Notes: a model not told the origin generated them from the letters alone. A stretch of 64,000 bases of DNA from Loktanella sp. Alg231-35 (GCF_900143545.1 NZ_FREV01000004.1:1-64000); one strand, 5' to 3'. Positions 37,320 to 46,317 are shown, numbered from the stretch's first letter. Translations and numbers: made by a program.

Positions 37320-38196
37320 TCGATGCCCATCATCACCTTTGGGATTTGTCGGCAGTCAACTACCCATGGCTGATGGCCCCCGGTGTGACGCGGTTCTTTG
37401 GTGACCCCACCCCGATCCAGCGCGACTATTTGATGGCAGAGTTCCGCGCTGAAGCTGCCGCTCAGGGCGTGACCGCATCTGTCCATATTCAGGTCGGCGC
37501 AGAGGACGCCATGGCCGAAGCGCGTTGGGTGCAATCGGTGGCTGATGCCAATCCTGATTGGCCACTGCGACAGGTGGTGTTTTGCGACCTCACTGCACCT
37601 GACCTTGCGGTGCAGCTGGACGCGTTTCAGACCCTGCCTTCTGTGGTTGGTGTACGCCAGATCGTCGGGCGCGCACCCGACGAAGATGCCGTGACCGGAA
37701 CAAACGATCTGCTTGATAATCCAGCGTTTGTTGCTGGCCTGAAAATGGCAGGCCAGCGGGGCCTGCGCTTTGATTTGCAGCTGATCCCGGAACTGATGGC
37801 AAAAACAGCGGGGCTGCTGGAGCAGGTGCCAAATACGCCCGTGGCGCTTTGCCATGCGGGGTCACCCCATGACCGGTCCAGTGAAGGTTTGACCGAGTGG
37901 GCAAAACAACTTCACCGTCTGTCGGACCTTGCCCATGTGACATGCAAATTGTCAGGCTTGGGCATGTTTGATCACAATTGGCGGCCCGAGGGCATCCGCC
38001 CCATTGTAGAGACCTGCATTGAACAATTTGGCACAACGCGTGTGATGTCGGGTCAAATTTCCCGGTCGACAAGCTCACGTCTGACTATGCCACACTGACC
38101 CGCGCCTACCGCGACCTTGTGCCACGAGACATGCACGCCGCCGTTTTCGAACGAACGGCGGCGCAATTCTATGGGATCCATAACCACGACGACTGA
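37316..38196 (+). pseudogene. Amidohydrolase-family (lactonase-type) gene with a single-base frameshift
   Basis: The frame from ATG 37316 shows MIDAHHHLWDL (metal-binding histidines) and LCHAGSPHDRSSEGLTEW, typical of the L-fuconolactonase / pyrone-dicarboxylate lactonase group. At about 38048 one base appears missing: the family FGSNFPVDK would be read as GSNFPVDKLTSDYATLTRAYRD in the neighbouring frame, which continues to TGA 38194-38196. As read, the product stops at 38098 with a foreign tail (SGQISRSTSSRL). It is either a recent mutation or a sequencing error. The role would be lactone hydrolysis in the cluster's pathway. Confidence 0.75.
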
Positions 38197-38562
38197 TCAT
38201 GACCTTTCTGTTTTGGGCAGATGTTGAACGCAGGCCAGCTAGTCGCGGTCTACGAGTGCATGGAAATCCACGTCAAACAGCAGCCAACGCCGCATGCCGT
38301 GTTGATTACAAAGGACATTCAGGCAAAGCGTTCGCGCCAACTTGCATTGCGAAAAAGTTAGTCAAATTGCTTACCATTACAAAATCACATCATCCAAGGA
38401 TTTCGGGTGATCGGCGACAGCCTCCCACCCGTCTACGGTGATGATGAAACTATCGCCCAGTTGCGAGTGGCATGGTGAGGGCACAGTCGTGCAAGAACCG
38501 TCCGTTTCCGACAAAACCACGCGAAGGTTGATTTTTGGCGCAGCACAGGTCAAGTCAGATCG
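38197..38562. other. Intergenic region upstream of dctB
   Basis: The 366 bases between the amidohydrolase and the sensor kinase show no convincing gene on either strand. The promoter of dctBD must lie here, but I see no strong -35/-10 pair, no sigma-54 -24/-12 element and no clear palindrome. Confidence 0.4.
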
Positions 38563-40281
38563 ATGCGTGCGATACATTTCATCTTTCTGGCGCTCGTTCT
38601 GGCGCTTGCGGCGGGGCTGCAGGCGGTCTCTTTTTCCTACTTCAAGGCGCAAGAGACCGAGAAAGCGGCGGCGCGGCTTACGTTGTATCGCAGCGCACTC
38701 GAGACTGAATTGCGCCATTTTGCGCATTTACCGTTTCTGCTGTCGCTCGATCCGGTTGTTGCCCGCACATTGGCCGGAGCACCGGGGGATGAACTGGACT
38801 ACAGGTTGGCGCGCTTTGCACAAAGTGCGGGGCTTGAGGCCATGTATCTGATGAACAAGGACGGTCTGACCATTGCCGCCTCCAACGCGCGTGGCAGCAA
38901 CAGTTTCAAAGGACAGAACTACGCCTTTCGCCCATATTTTCAGGCAGCGCGGAACGGTGAACTGGGTGAATTCTATGGGATCGGCGCCACAACGGGCGTT
39001 CCGGGGTATTTCTACGCCATGGCCGTGCGCCCTGCGCAATCTGACGCGGAAGGCGTGATTGCGATCAAGATTGACCTATCCGCCTTGCAAGACAGTTGGC
39101 AGGCATCCGGCGAACGGATCATTCTTGCCAATGCAGATGGCGTTGTCCTGCTCGCCTCTGATCCCAGCTGGCGTTACAAGACGCTCGCCCCGTTGACCCT
39201 CGAACAACGTAACCGGATCGTGGCATCACGTCAGTTTGGCACCGAGCCGCTCGGCCCGCTGGATTGGTCTTTCAACCAAAGCCGTGAAACCGCGACCATC
39301 GGCGATGAACGGTTGTTGTATCTCAGCACGGCTGATCTGCCCAATAGCTGGTCGTTGCATTTCTTTGTACCCAATGATCAGGCGCTAACGCGGGCCTGGT
39401 TGACCACGGGTACTTTCCTTGCACTGATCCTGCTGAGTTTCAGCGCGTTTCAGGTGAACCGCGTCCGGCGTATTCGCGGCGCCCTGCGCGCGTCAGAACG
39501 CGAAGAAACGGAACTCCGCCTCGCCAACGAACGGTTGGCGGTTGAGATCGACGAACGCCGCGCCGCAGAGCAAAGCCTGCAAAAAACTCAAGCCGAGCTG
39601 GAACGCGCGGGGCGGCTCGCGGCATTAGGGCAACTGGCCTCTTCGGTGACCCATGAATTGGGCCAACCGATTGCGGCGATGCGCAACCAACTGGTCGCCG
39701 CCGAAATGACCGTGGGCCCGACCAGCCTGAGCGACAAGATGCAAGGCCTTGTCGCGCGGATGGAAAACATCACCGGGCAGTTGAAGTTCTTTTCGCGCAA
39801 GGGCCGCGACAGCTTTGAAGATTTTAATCTGGCCACAGTGATGCAAGACGCGCTTGATCTGCTGGAACCCAGCATCACCGCCCGCGACGCGCAGGTGCGC
39901 TTTGTACCTCATGCTAGCCCCCTCACGCTCAACGCCAATAAACTGCGGATCGAACAGGCCATGACCAATATTGTGCGCAACGCACTTGATGCGGTTGATG
40001 AGGCGCAGACACGCCAGATCGAAATCACGATGGGGAACACCGCTCGTGATGTCTGGTTTGAGGTGTCCGACAGCGGCCATGGGTTGGGCGACAAGACCTT
40101 TGACGATCTGCGCGAACCCTTTGCAACAACCCGCGAAAGTGGGCAAGGCATGGGTCTGGGTCTGACGATCTCGGCGGGGATTGTGTCCGATCATGGCGGC
40201 ACGATCACCGCCACAGACAGCCCACAGGGTGGTGCGGTGTTTCGCGTGACCCTGCCCCGCAATGAAAGCATGGCATCATGA
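38563..40281 (+). CDS. dctB: C4-dicarboxylate-type sensor histidine kinase DctB
   Basis: 572 residues: membrane segment near 6-25, a periplasmic double-Cache-like sensor domain (about 26-275), a second membrane segment near 278-297, a coiled linker (about 300-350), then the kinase core with phospho-accepting His364 in SSVTHELGQPIAAM and ATPase boxes NIVRNALDAV, DSGHGLG and GMGLGLTISAGIV. The layout matches DctB, which senses dicarboxylates outside the inner membrane. It overlaps dctD by four bases. The neighbouring TRAP operon is the presumed target. Confidence 0.88.
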   Translation: MRAIHFIFLALVLALAAGLQAVSFSYFKAQETEKAAARLTLYRSALETELRHFAHLPFLLSLDPVVARTLAGAPGDELDYRLARFAQSAGLEAMYLMNKDGLTIAASNARGSNSFKGQNYAFRPYFQAARNGELGEFYGIGATTGVPGYFYAMAVRPAQSDAEGVIAIKIDLSALQDSWQASGERIILANADGVVLLASDPSWRYKTLAPLTLEQRNRIVASRQFGTEPLGPLDWSFNQSRETATIGDERLLYLSTADLPNSWSLHFFVPNDQALTRAWLTTGTFLALILLSFSAFQVNRVRRIRGALRASEREETELRLANERLAVEIDERRAAEQSLQKTQAELERAGRLAALGQLASSVTHELGQPIAAMRNQLVAAEMTVGPTSLSDKMQGLVARMENITGQLKFFSRKGRDSFEDFNLATVMQDALDLLEPSITARDAQVRFVPHASPLTLNANKLRIEQAMTNIVRNALDAVDEAQTRQIEITMGNTARDVWFEVSDSGHGLGDKTFDDLREPFATTRESGQGMGLGLTISAGIVSDHGGTITATDSPQGGAVFRVTLPRNESMAS

Positions 40282-41570
40282 CCCAGTACCGCGTGTTGAT
40301 CATCGACGACGACCTGCTGATGCGAAATTCACTGGTTGATCTGGTTGAAGCGGCCGGTTGGACAGCCAAACCATTGGCGCGAGCGACCGATGCTGCGCGT
40401 TGGATCACGCAATTCGCGCCTGATGTCATTTTGTCAGACGTGCGGATGCCTGAAATGACAGGGATTGAGTTGTTGCGAAGCCTCGAAGCCGCACCACCTG
40501 TTGTGCTGATCTCGGCCCATGGTGACATTCCAACAGCGGTTGAGGCGATGAACCACGGCGCTTACAGCTTCATTGAAAAACCGTTTGATCCCAAACGGCT
40601 GTTGTTGATCCTGTCGCATGCCGCCGAACAGCACCAGATGCGCAAAAGCAACCAGCGCCTGAAAGAGCGCTTGCAACAGCTTTCGGGGTTAGATCGCACA
40701 TTACTGGGCCAAACGCCTGACATGCACCGCCTGCGCGATACAATCGCAATGGTCGCAATTGGTGATGCCTCCGTCCTTGTGCAAGGCGAAACCGGGACCG
40801 GAAAAGACCTTGTCGCGCGGGCTGTTCATGACCTGTCCCCGCGCTGTGACAAGCCGCTAACGGCGGTGAACACAGCACAGATGAGCAGTGATCATCTGCA
40901 TCACGTGGCGCAGAGTGCCGCCGGTGGGACGCTCTTTTTGGATGAAATCTGCGCCTGCCCGCCTGATCTGCAACCCATGCTGCTTCGTCTGATTGACACA
41001 GGCGAAGTACTGGCGCCGGGACAAGGCACGCCCGAACGGTTGGACCTGCGCGTGATCGCCGCCACGAACGAAAGCACTGCAACCGCCGTTGCCGAAGGCC
41101 GGTTGCGGCAGGATCTACTCTATCGGCTTAGCGGGTTTGAACTGCATCTGCCGCCTTTGCGCGCGCGACGTGATGATATTGCCATTCTGATCACCCGGTT
41201 CCTGCAGGAATTTTCTACGCTCTATGAAACGCCTATACCTGACTTGGGTGACGCTGAACTGTCGGTCCTGATCGCTCATGACTGGCCCGGCAATGTACGC
41301 GAGTTGCGCAATGTGGCCGAGCGACGCGTGATGATGGCACGGCAAGGGTTTGGGTCGATACAGGATGCGATGTCGGGTGTCTCTGCCGATCCGTCCGACC
41401 GGCCCGGACTACGCGAAGCTGTCGCCGCATTTGAGCGGCAGATGATCAGCAAAGCGATCCAAGCCCACGCAGGGAGGATGGATGATGCAGCCGAAGCCCT
41501 AGGCATCGGCAGGCGCACCCTGAACGAAAAAATCGTCAAGCTGGGGTTGGACAAAGACGCGCTTTTGTAG
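40278..41570 (+). CDS. dctD: DctD-type response regulator lacking the sigma-54 contact loop
   Basis: 430 residues: receiver domain with Asp54 (SDVRMP), an AAA+ domain with Walker A GETGTGKD at 170-177 and Walker B LFLDEI near 219-224, an R-finger region, and a C-terminal Fis-type helix-turn-helix (DDAAEALGIGRRTLNEKIVKLGL). The GAFTGA loop and about 20 flanking residues normally between Walker A and B are absent, leaving only about 45 residues. Such proteins, for example Rhodobacter capsulatus NtrC, work without sigma-54. It likely activates or represses the TRAP genes with the main sigma factor. Confidence 0.85.
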   Translation: MTQYRVLIIDDDLLMRNSLVDLVEAAGWTAKPLARATDAARWITQFAPDVILSDVRMPEMTGIELLRSLEAAPPVVLISAHGDIPTAVEAMNHGAYSFIEKPFDPKRLLLILSHAAEQHQMRKSNQRLKERLQQLSGLDRTLLGQTPDMHRLRDTIAMVAIGDASVLVQGETGTGKDLVARAVHDLSPRCDKPLTAVNTAQMSSDHLHHVAQSAAGGTLFLDEICACPPDLQPMLLRLIDTGEVLAPGQGTPERLDLRVIAATNESTATAVAEGRLRQDLLYRLSGFELHLPPLRARRDDIAILITRFLQEFSTLYETPIPDLGDAELSVLIAHDWPGNVRELRNVAERRVMMARQGFGSIQDAMSGVSADPSDRPGLREAVAAFERQMISKAIQAHAGRMDDAAEALGIGRRTLNEKIVKLGLDKDALL

Positions 41571-41590
41571 CCCTGCGGAATTCCGCAGGG
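41571..41590. promoter_or_regulatory. Perfect 20-bp palindrome between dctD and dctP
   Basis: CCCTGCGGAATTCCGCAGGG begins right after the dctD stop and lies about 95 bases before dctP. The core TGCGGAATTCCGCA resembles the paired TGCGGA half-sites expected for DctD-family binding. As RNA it could also be a short hairpin, but there is no U run. I favour an operator for DctD; this is inference. Confidence 0.5.
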
Positions 41591-41682
41591 CGTCCACAAA
41601 ACCGCGCGCGTTTTTCTTCATGCGTCCGATCATCCGATTTCGGCTTAGCTGCTCTCACAAAATTTCTGGGAGGAGAACCGAA

Positions 41683-42693
41683 ATGAAAACGCACCTGACA
41701 TGCGTGGCCACTGCCGCGCTTTTGGCAACTTTGGCGAACCAAGCTACCGCTGAAGAGTGGAACGTATCGCTCTGGGGTAAGCAACGCGCCTTTACCGAGC
41801 ATGTGGAAAAACTGGCCGAGCTGGTCAGCGACAAAACCGATGGCGCATTTACCCTCAACATCAGCTACGGCGGCCTGTCCAACAACCGCGAAAACCTTGA
41901 CGGAATTTCCATCGGCGCATTTGAAATGGCGCAGTTCTGTGCAGGTTATCACCGCGACAAGAACCCATCGATTACTGTGCTTGAATTGCCGTTCCTTGGT
42001 GTCAGCTCGCTTGAGCAGGAGGTCGCATTGTCCATGGCCGTCTACCAGCACCCCGCCACTGTGGCCGACCTCGCCCGCTGGAATGCAACGCTGCTGATGC
42101 CTTCACCATTGCCGCAATACAACATCGCTGGCGTAGGTGACGCCCCATCCTCATTGGACGACTTTGATGGGCTCAGCGTGCGTGCAACAGGTGGTATCGG
42201 GGCCGCGATGGAAACGGTTGGCGCTGTGCCCACATCAATGTCCGCCAGCGAAGTACGTCAGGCGATGGATTCGGGCGTTGTCAAAGCCGTGGCCTTTGCC
42301 CCCCACGCCCATATGTCTTTCGGAACCATCGAGAACGCCACTTGGTGGACTGAGAACCTCAACCCCGGCACCGTGAACTGCCCCGTTGTGGTGAACACCG
42401 ACGCGCTGGATGGGTTGTCGGATGCGCATCGCGATGCATTGCTAGGGTCGGTTGACGAAGCGCTGGATCACTACATCGCCAACTACAACGGTGCCACGAT
42501 GGACGCTTGGGGCCCTGCCCTTGCGGAACGTGGCATCGAAGTGGTCAGCTTCTCAGACGATGACATCACAGCATTCAAAGAGGCGGCAGCGGCGCCTGCT
42601 GCTTCCGCATGGATCGCGCAGAACGCAGACGCAGGCCTGCCCGCGCAAGAGCTGTATGACCTTGTCACCGGCATGATCGCAGAGGGCAACTAA
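41683..42693 (+). CDS. dctP: TRAP transporter substrate-binding protein (DctP type), second system
   Basis: 336 residues from ATG 41683, six bases after GGGAGGAGAAC, with a signal peptide (MKTHLTCVATAALLATLANQ, cut near ATAEEW). Binding-protein segments include ISIGAFEMAQFCAGYH and FDGLSVRATGGIGAAMETVGAVPTSMSASEVRQAMDSG. The preceding dctBD pair suggests the ligand is a carboxylate sensed outside the cell. It is only distantly like the DctP at 14428, so it likely has a different substrate. Confidence 0.9.
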   Translation: MKTHLTCVATAALLATLANQATAEEWNVSLWGKQRAFTEHVEKLAELVSDKTDGAFTLNISYGGLSNNRENLDGISIGAFEMAQFCAGYHRDKNPSITVLELPFLGVSSLEQEVALSMAVYQHPATVADLARWNATLLMPSPLPQYNIAGVGDAPSSLDDFDGLSVRATGGIGAAMETVGAVPTSMSASEVRQAMDSGVVKAVAFAPHAHMSFGTIENATWWTENLNPGTVNCPVVVNTDALDGLSDAHRDALLGSVDEALDHYIANYNGATMDAWGPALAERGIEVVSFSDDDITAFKEAAAAPAASAWIAQNADAGLPAQELYDLVTGMIAEGN

Positions 42694-42699
42694 GCCCAA

Positions 42700-42734
42700 G
42701 TTGACCACGCAGTCGCAAGGGCTGCGTGGTCAAC
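42700..42734 (+). terminator. Strong stem-loop between TRAP dctP and dctQ (second system)
   Basis: A perfect 13-bp stem (GTTGACCACGCAG pairing with CTGCGTGGTCAAC) with a 9-base loop starts a few bases after the dctP stop. It is followed by CTCACTTC, not a U run. It probably protects dctP mRNA or attenuates the permease genes. Confidence 0.65.
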
Positions 42735-42766
42735 CTCACTTCATCAAACAACCAAACGAGGGTCTG

Positions 42767-43390
42767 ATGGCCACTGCTTCACTTGTGCTGACCGACGGCA
42801 GCCACCTCAGCAAATTAGATCAAGCATTCCTGCGTCTGGAGCGCGGTTTTGCTCTGATCAGCGGATTGGCGGTGTTTGGCTTGATGGTGCTGGCGGTCGT
42901 CTCTGTCAGCGGGCGCAATGCGATGAACGCACCTTTGCCGGGCTACGTCGATTGGATCGAACAGATCATGCCCCTGATCGCCTTCATGGGCATTTCATTC
43001 GTGATGCGCGAAGGCGGGCATATCCGCATGGACATCGTGGTGGGGCAACTCAAAGGCCGCACGCTGTATGTGGTTGAGCTGATCACGACGCTCGCCGTTC
43101 TCTTGCTTATGCTGCTGATGGTGTGGGGAAGTTGGGCGCATTTCGACCGCAGCTTCGACTTTGCCGCCCCCCTGTGGAGCCGCGACAGTTCCATGGATAT
43201 CGCCCTGCCCGTCTGGCCGGCGAAGCTGCTGGCCCCGCTGGCCTTTGGTGTGCTGTGCCTGCGGCTTTGCCTGCAGGTCTGGGCCTATGGACGGGCCATC
43301 ATAACGGGTCAGGCCATTGCGGTGCCGCTGGTGGCAGATGCCGCGACGCAGGCCCGCATGGAAGCCGATCAACTGAAAGAACAGAACTGA
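42767..43390 (+). CDS. dctQ: TRAP transporter small permease (DctQ type), second system
   Basis: 207 residues from ATG 42767 behind CGAGGGT, with four membrane segments and the family stretch WIEQIMPLIAFMGISFVMREGGHIRMD near the middle. It is coupled to dctM by a TGATG one-base overlap. A longer start at 42701 lies inside the stem-loop and would add a polar extension without a membrane segment, so it is rejected. Confidence 0.9.
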   Translation: MATASLVLTDGSHLSKLDQAFLRLERGFALISGLAVFGLMVLAVVSVSGRNAMNAPLPGYVDWIEQIMPLIAFMGISFVMREGGHIRMDIVVGQLKGRTLYVVELITTLAVLLLMLLMVWGSWAHFDRSFDFAAPLWSRDSSMDIALPVWPAKLLAPLAFGVLCLRLCLQVWAYGRAIITGQAIAVPLVADAATQARMEADQLKEQN

Positions 43391-44790
43391 TGGAACCGAT
43401 TGAAATTGGCCTCTGGGTCACCGGCGGTATGTTGGTGATGGTCGTTCTGGGAATGCGCGTGGCTTTTGCCGCCGGGCTTGCAGGCATGATTGGTCTGGTC
43501 TGGATTTTCTGGGCCAAGAAAGACTATGGGATCGAAGATTTTGGCTGGGCGCTTAGTGTCGCCGTCCGCACCGCAGGACAAGTGCCACACTCCAAGGTCT
43601 CGTCACAGGCCCTGTCGTTGATCCCAACCTTCATCCTCATCGGATATCTGGCCTATTATGCAGGGCTGACCAAGGCGCTCTTTGAAGCCGCCAAACGCTG
43701 GATTGCATGGGTGCCGGGCGGGCTTGCCGTTTCAACAGTATTCGCAACGGCAGGCTTTGCGGCCGTATCCGGGGCATCGGTGGCGACATCAGCTGTCTTT
43801 GCGCGCATTGCCATCCCAGAGATGCTCAAGATCGGTTACAACAAACAATTCGCGGCCGGTGTTGTGGCGGCTGGCGGCACGCTGGCCTCGCTGATACCGC
43901 CCTCGGCCATTCTCGTGATCTACGCGATCATTGTCGAACAAGACGTGGGCAAACTGCTTTTGGCGGGGTTCATTCCCGGCGCCTTCTCGGCGCTGATCTA
44001 TGCCGCCCTCATCATCGGGATGGCCCTGACGATCAAAGGCTTTGGCCCACCCGTTACCGGCTACACATGGCGCGAACGCTTTGCATCGTTGCCGCCTGCC
44101 TTGCCGATCGTCTTCGTGGTCGTGACAATCATCTGCTTTGTCTACAACCCTTTCGGCGGCGATGCTTGGGGCACGCCCACCGAAGGTGGGGCGATCGGAG
44201 CCTTTGTCGTGTTCCTGATGGCGCTGTATCAAGGGATGCGCTGGCCACAGCTACGCGACGCATTGCTGGAAACCGCCAAGCTGAGCGTGTTGATATTCAC
44301 GATCATCTGGGGCGTGCTGATCTACGTGCGGTTCTTGGGCTTCGCTGATCTGCCCAGCGCGTTTTCCGACTGGATCACATCCCTGACCATGTCGCCCATG
44401 TTGATCCTGATATGCATTCTTTTGGCCTATGCCGTGCTGGGCATGTTCATGGACGCGATTGGCATGCTCTTGTTAACACTGCCGGTGGTCTACCCTGCGG
44501 TCATGGCGTTGAACGGAGGAGAGCTGGTAAGTGCCGTCGACAGCGCCTTTGGTATGTCAGGGCCAATGTGTGCGATCTGGTTTGGCATTCTGGTGGTAAA
44601 AATGGCCGAGTTCTGCCTGATCACACCGCCCATCGGGCTGAATTGCTTTGTGGTGGCCGGAGTGCGCGATGATTTGTCGGTGCAGGATGTGTTCAAAGGG
44701 GTCACACCGTTCTTTATCGCCGATGCGATCACAATCGCACTACTGGTGACATTCCCGTGGATCGTGCTCTGGTTGCCCAGCCTGGCCTAG
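43390..44790 (+). CDS. dctM: TRAP transporter large permease (DctM type), second system
   Basis: 466 residues with about 12 membrane segments. DctM motifs include SGASVATSAVFARIAIPEM, AGGTLASLIPPSAILVIYAII and CLITPPIGLNCFVV near the C-terminus. It completes the second TRAP importer. The stop is 26 bases before the tRNA-Gly gene, read in the opposite direction. Confidence 0.93.
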   Translation: MEPIEIGLWVTGGMLVMVVLGMRVAFAAGLAGMIGLVWIFWAKKDYGIEDFGWALSVAVRTAGQVPHSKVSSQALSLIPTFILIGYLAYYAGLTKALFEAAKRWIAWVPGGLAVSTVFATAGFAAVSGASVATSAVFARIAIPEMLKIGYNKQFAAGVVAAGGTLASLIPPSAILVIYAIIVEQDVGKLLLAGFIPGAFSALIYAALIIGMALTIKGFGPPVTGYTWRERFASLPPALPIVFVVVTIICFVYNPFGGDAWGTPTEGGAIGAFVVFLMALYQGMRWPQLRDALLETAKLSVLIFTIIWGVLIYVRFLGFADLPSAFSDWITSLTMSPMLILICILLAYAVLGMFMDAIGMLLLTLPVVYPAVMALNGGELVSAVDSAFGMSGPMCAIWFGILVVKMAEFCLITPPIGLNCFVVAGVRDDLSVQDVFKGVTPFFIADAITIALLVTFPWIVLWLPSLA

Positions 44791-44816
44791 GGTTCAGATC
44801 GTGTTCTCAGAGAGAT

Positions 44817-44890
44817 TGGAGCGGGCGAGGGGAATCGAACCCCTATCATCAGATTGGAAATCTGAGGTCTTACCATTACACAACGCCCGC
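44817..44890 (-). tRNA. tRNA-Gly (UCC)
   Basis: The minus strand reads GCGGGCG (5' acceptor at 44890), a D-arm in TGTGTAATGGTAAGAC, anticodon stem-loop TCAGA-TTTCCAA-TCTGA with anticodon TCC, a T-arm with GGGGTTCGATTCCCC, and CGCCCGC with encoded CCA at 44817-44819. All stems pair well. Confidence 0.96.
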
Positions 44891-44993
44891 GACCTGTGAC
44901 GGCACTTATTCCACCTGCGATTTGAGGTCAAGATGCACACATCAGGCCCACTCGGAAAATGCGTGTGAAAGGTAACATCATGGGCGTACTTCG

Positions 44994-45130
44994 TTGAAAA
45001 ACGCGAGGGTGGTCGAGGGGCATTCGTGGCTTTTTGTCGGTGATTGCTTTGGCATCCGCTCTGAACGCAGGCTCTGCGAAGAGGTGCATCTGAACCTGGT
45101 GTATCGCTGTTTCTGCCGTGAAGATTTCCA
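44994..45130 (+). pseudogene. Remnant of an IS1182/IS5-type transposase
   Basis: A short frame reads GIRSERRLCEEVHLNLVYRCFCREDF, the recognisable N-terminal region of a widespread transposase family (usual form: GIRSERRLC-EVHLNLAYRWFCRLDL). Sequence before and after shows no further family similarity, and neither start nor DDE residues remain. It lies between tRNA-Gly and gloA, marking an old insertion and loss. The rest of the 44891-45202 gap shows no gene; the gloA ribosome site is at its end. Confidence 0.68.
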
Positions 45131-45202
45131 AGCTGGGCATTTTACTGTGCCTCAAGGCGGGCTAACCTCTTACCAATGCCTGATGCAAAACGGAGAAACG
45201 GA

Positions 45203-45631
45203 ATGTCCCTGAGATACTTACACACGATGGTCCGCGTCAAAGACCTTGAAAAATCAATCGCTTTCTACGAACTGCTGGGCCTCAAAGAAACCCGCCGCCA
45301 TGATAGCGAAGGTGGGCGGTTTTCGCTGATCTTCATGGCGCCTCCGGGACAGGAAGAATGCCCGATCGAGCTGACGTATAACTGGGATGGCGACGACGCA
45401 CTGCCGACAGATGGGCGGCATTTCGGGCACCTCGCCTACCGCGTGCCCAATATCTACGAGACCTGCCAGCATCTGATGGACAATGGTGTGACTATCAACC
45501 GGCCACCCCGCGATGGGCATATGGCGTTTGTGCGTTCGCCCGATAATATCTCGATCGAACTGCTGCAAGAAGGCGATGACCTGCCCGCAGCAGAGCCCTG
45601 GGCCAGCATGGAAAACACTGGTCATTGGTAA
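45203..45631 (+). CDS. gloA: Lactoylglutathione lyase (glyoxalase I)
   Basis: 142 residues from ATG 45203, preceded by GGAGAAACGGA. The glyoxalase fold is clear: LHTMVRVKDLEKSIAFYELLGL at the start, ELTYNWD near the middle, and metal ligands at His7, Glu of the ELTYNW segment, His of HFGHLAYRV and Glu of ISIELLQ. It detoxifies methylglyoxal with glutathione. The length matches proteobacterial GloA. Its end overlaps the start of the first DUF1194 gene by seven bases. Confidence 0.93.
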   Translation: MSLRYLHTMVRVKDLEKSIAFYELLGLKETRRHDSEGGRFSLIFMAPPGQEECPIELTYNWDGDDALPTDGRHFGHLAYRVPNIYETCQHLMDNGVTINRPPRDGHMAFVRSPDNISIELLQEGDDLPAAEPWASMENTGHW

Positions 45632-46317
45632 AGGCCGCGCTTCTTTCATGCCTTTGCTTGGCGGCGGCCCCGGTTGAGGCGTGCCGCCTGGCATTGGTTC
45701 TGGCGCTTGATGTCTCATCCTCGGTGGACGCCGAGGAGGACCTGTTGCAGCGCCACGGAATGGCCGCTGCCCTGCTAGCGCCAGAGGTCGAAGCAGCATT
45801 TTTCTCTGGTCCGGATCCGGTCGCCATTCAAATTTTCGAATGGAGCGGGCAACAAAATCAGACAGATCTATTGGCTTGGACGCTGATCCAGACGCCCGCG
45901 GATTTGCGTCGGGCGGCCAATGCTCTGGCCCGAAGTACACGCGCAACGAACGATATGCCTACGGCGATGGGCTATGCGCTGGGATATGCGTCAATCAAAT
46001 TGCAACACGCACCTGCCTGTCTTTTTCACACAATCGATATGGCTGGTGATGGCACCAACAATGATGGTTTCGCCCCGGCCTCGGCTTATGCCGCATTTCC
46101 CTTTGACGGCGTAACGGTCAATGGCCTTGTGATTTCAGAGCCTGACACAGCGGTCGCTGGCTACTACCTTGCAGAAGTGATCCGCGGCCCGCTGGCTTTT
46201 GTCGAAATCGCTGATGGTTTTGCGGACTTCGAGAATGCAATGCGACGCAAACTCGTCAGAGAGCTTTCGGCCCAAATCATCGGGCGGTTCAATATCCAGA
46301 AGGGCGCAAACGGATGA
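45625..46317 (+). CDS. DUF1194 von Willebrand-type protein (1 of 3)
   Basis: 230 residues from a TTG at 45625, inside the gloA end. A short signal peptide precedes CRLALVLALDVSSSVDAEED, the metal-ion adhesion (MIDAS-type DxSxS) motif of a VWA fold. DMAGDGTNNDGFAPASAY and the IRGPLAFVEIADGFADFENAMRRKLVREL end are shared with the next two genes. DUF1194 proteins are exported and of unknown role. This copy is the most divergent of the three. Confidence 0.85.
   Translation: MVKAALLSCLCLAAAPVEACRLALVLALDVSSSVDAEEDLLQRHGMAAALLAPEVEAAFFSGPDPVAIQIFEWSGQQNQTDLLAWTLIQTPADLRRAANALARSTRATNDMPTAMGYALGYASIKLQHAPACLFHTIDMAGDGTNNDGFAPASAYAAFPFDGVTVNGLVISEPDTAVAGYYLAEVIRGPLAFVEIADGFADFENAMRRKLVRELSAQIIGRFNIQKGANG

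Noticed and set aside
41591..41682. Possible sigma-54 promoter before dctP
   Set aside because: No GG-N10-GC element could be found, and DctD lacks the sigma-54 contact loop.
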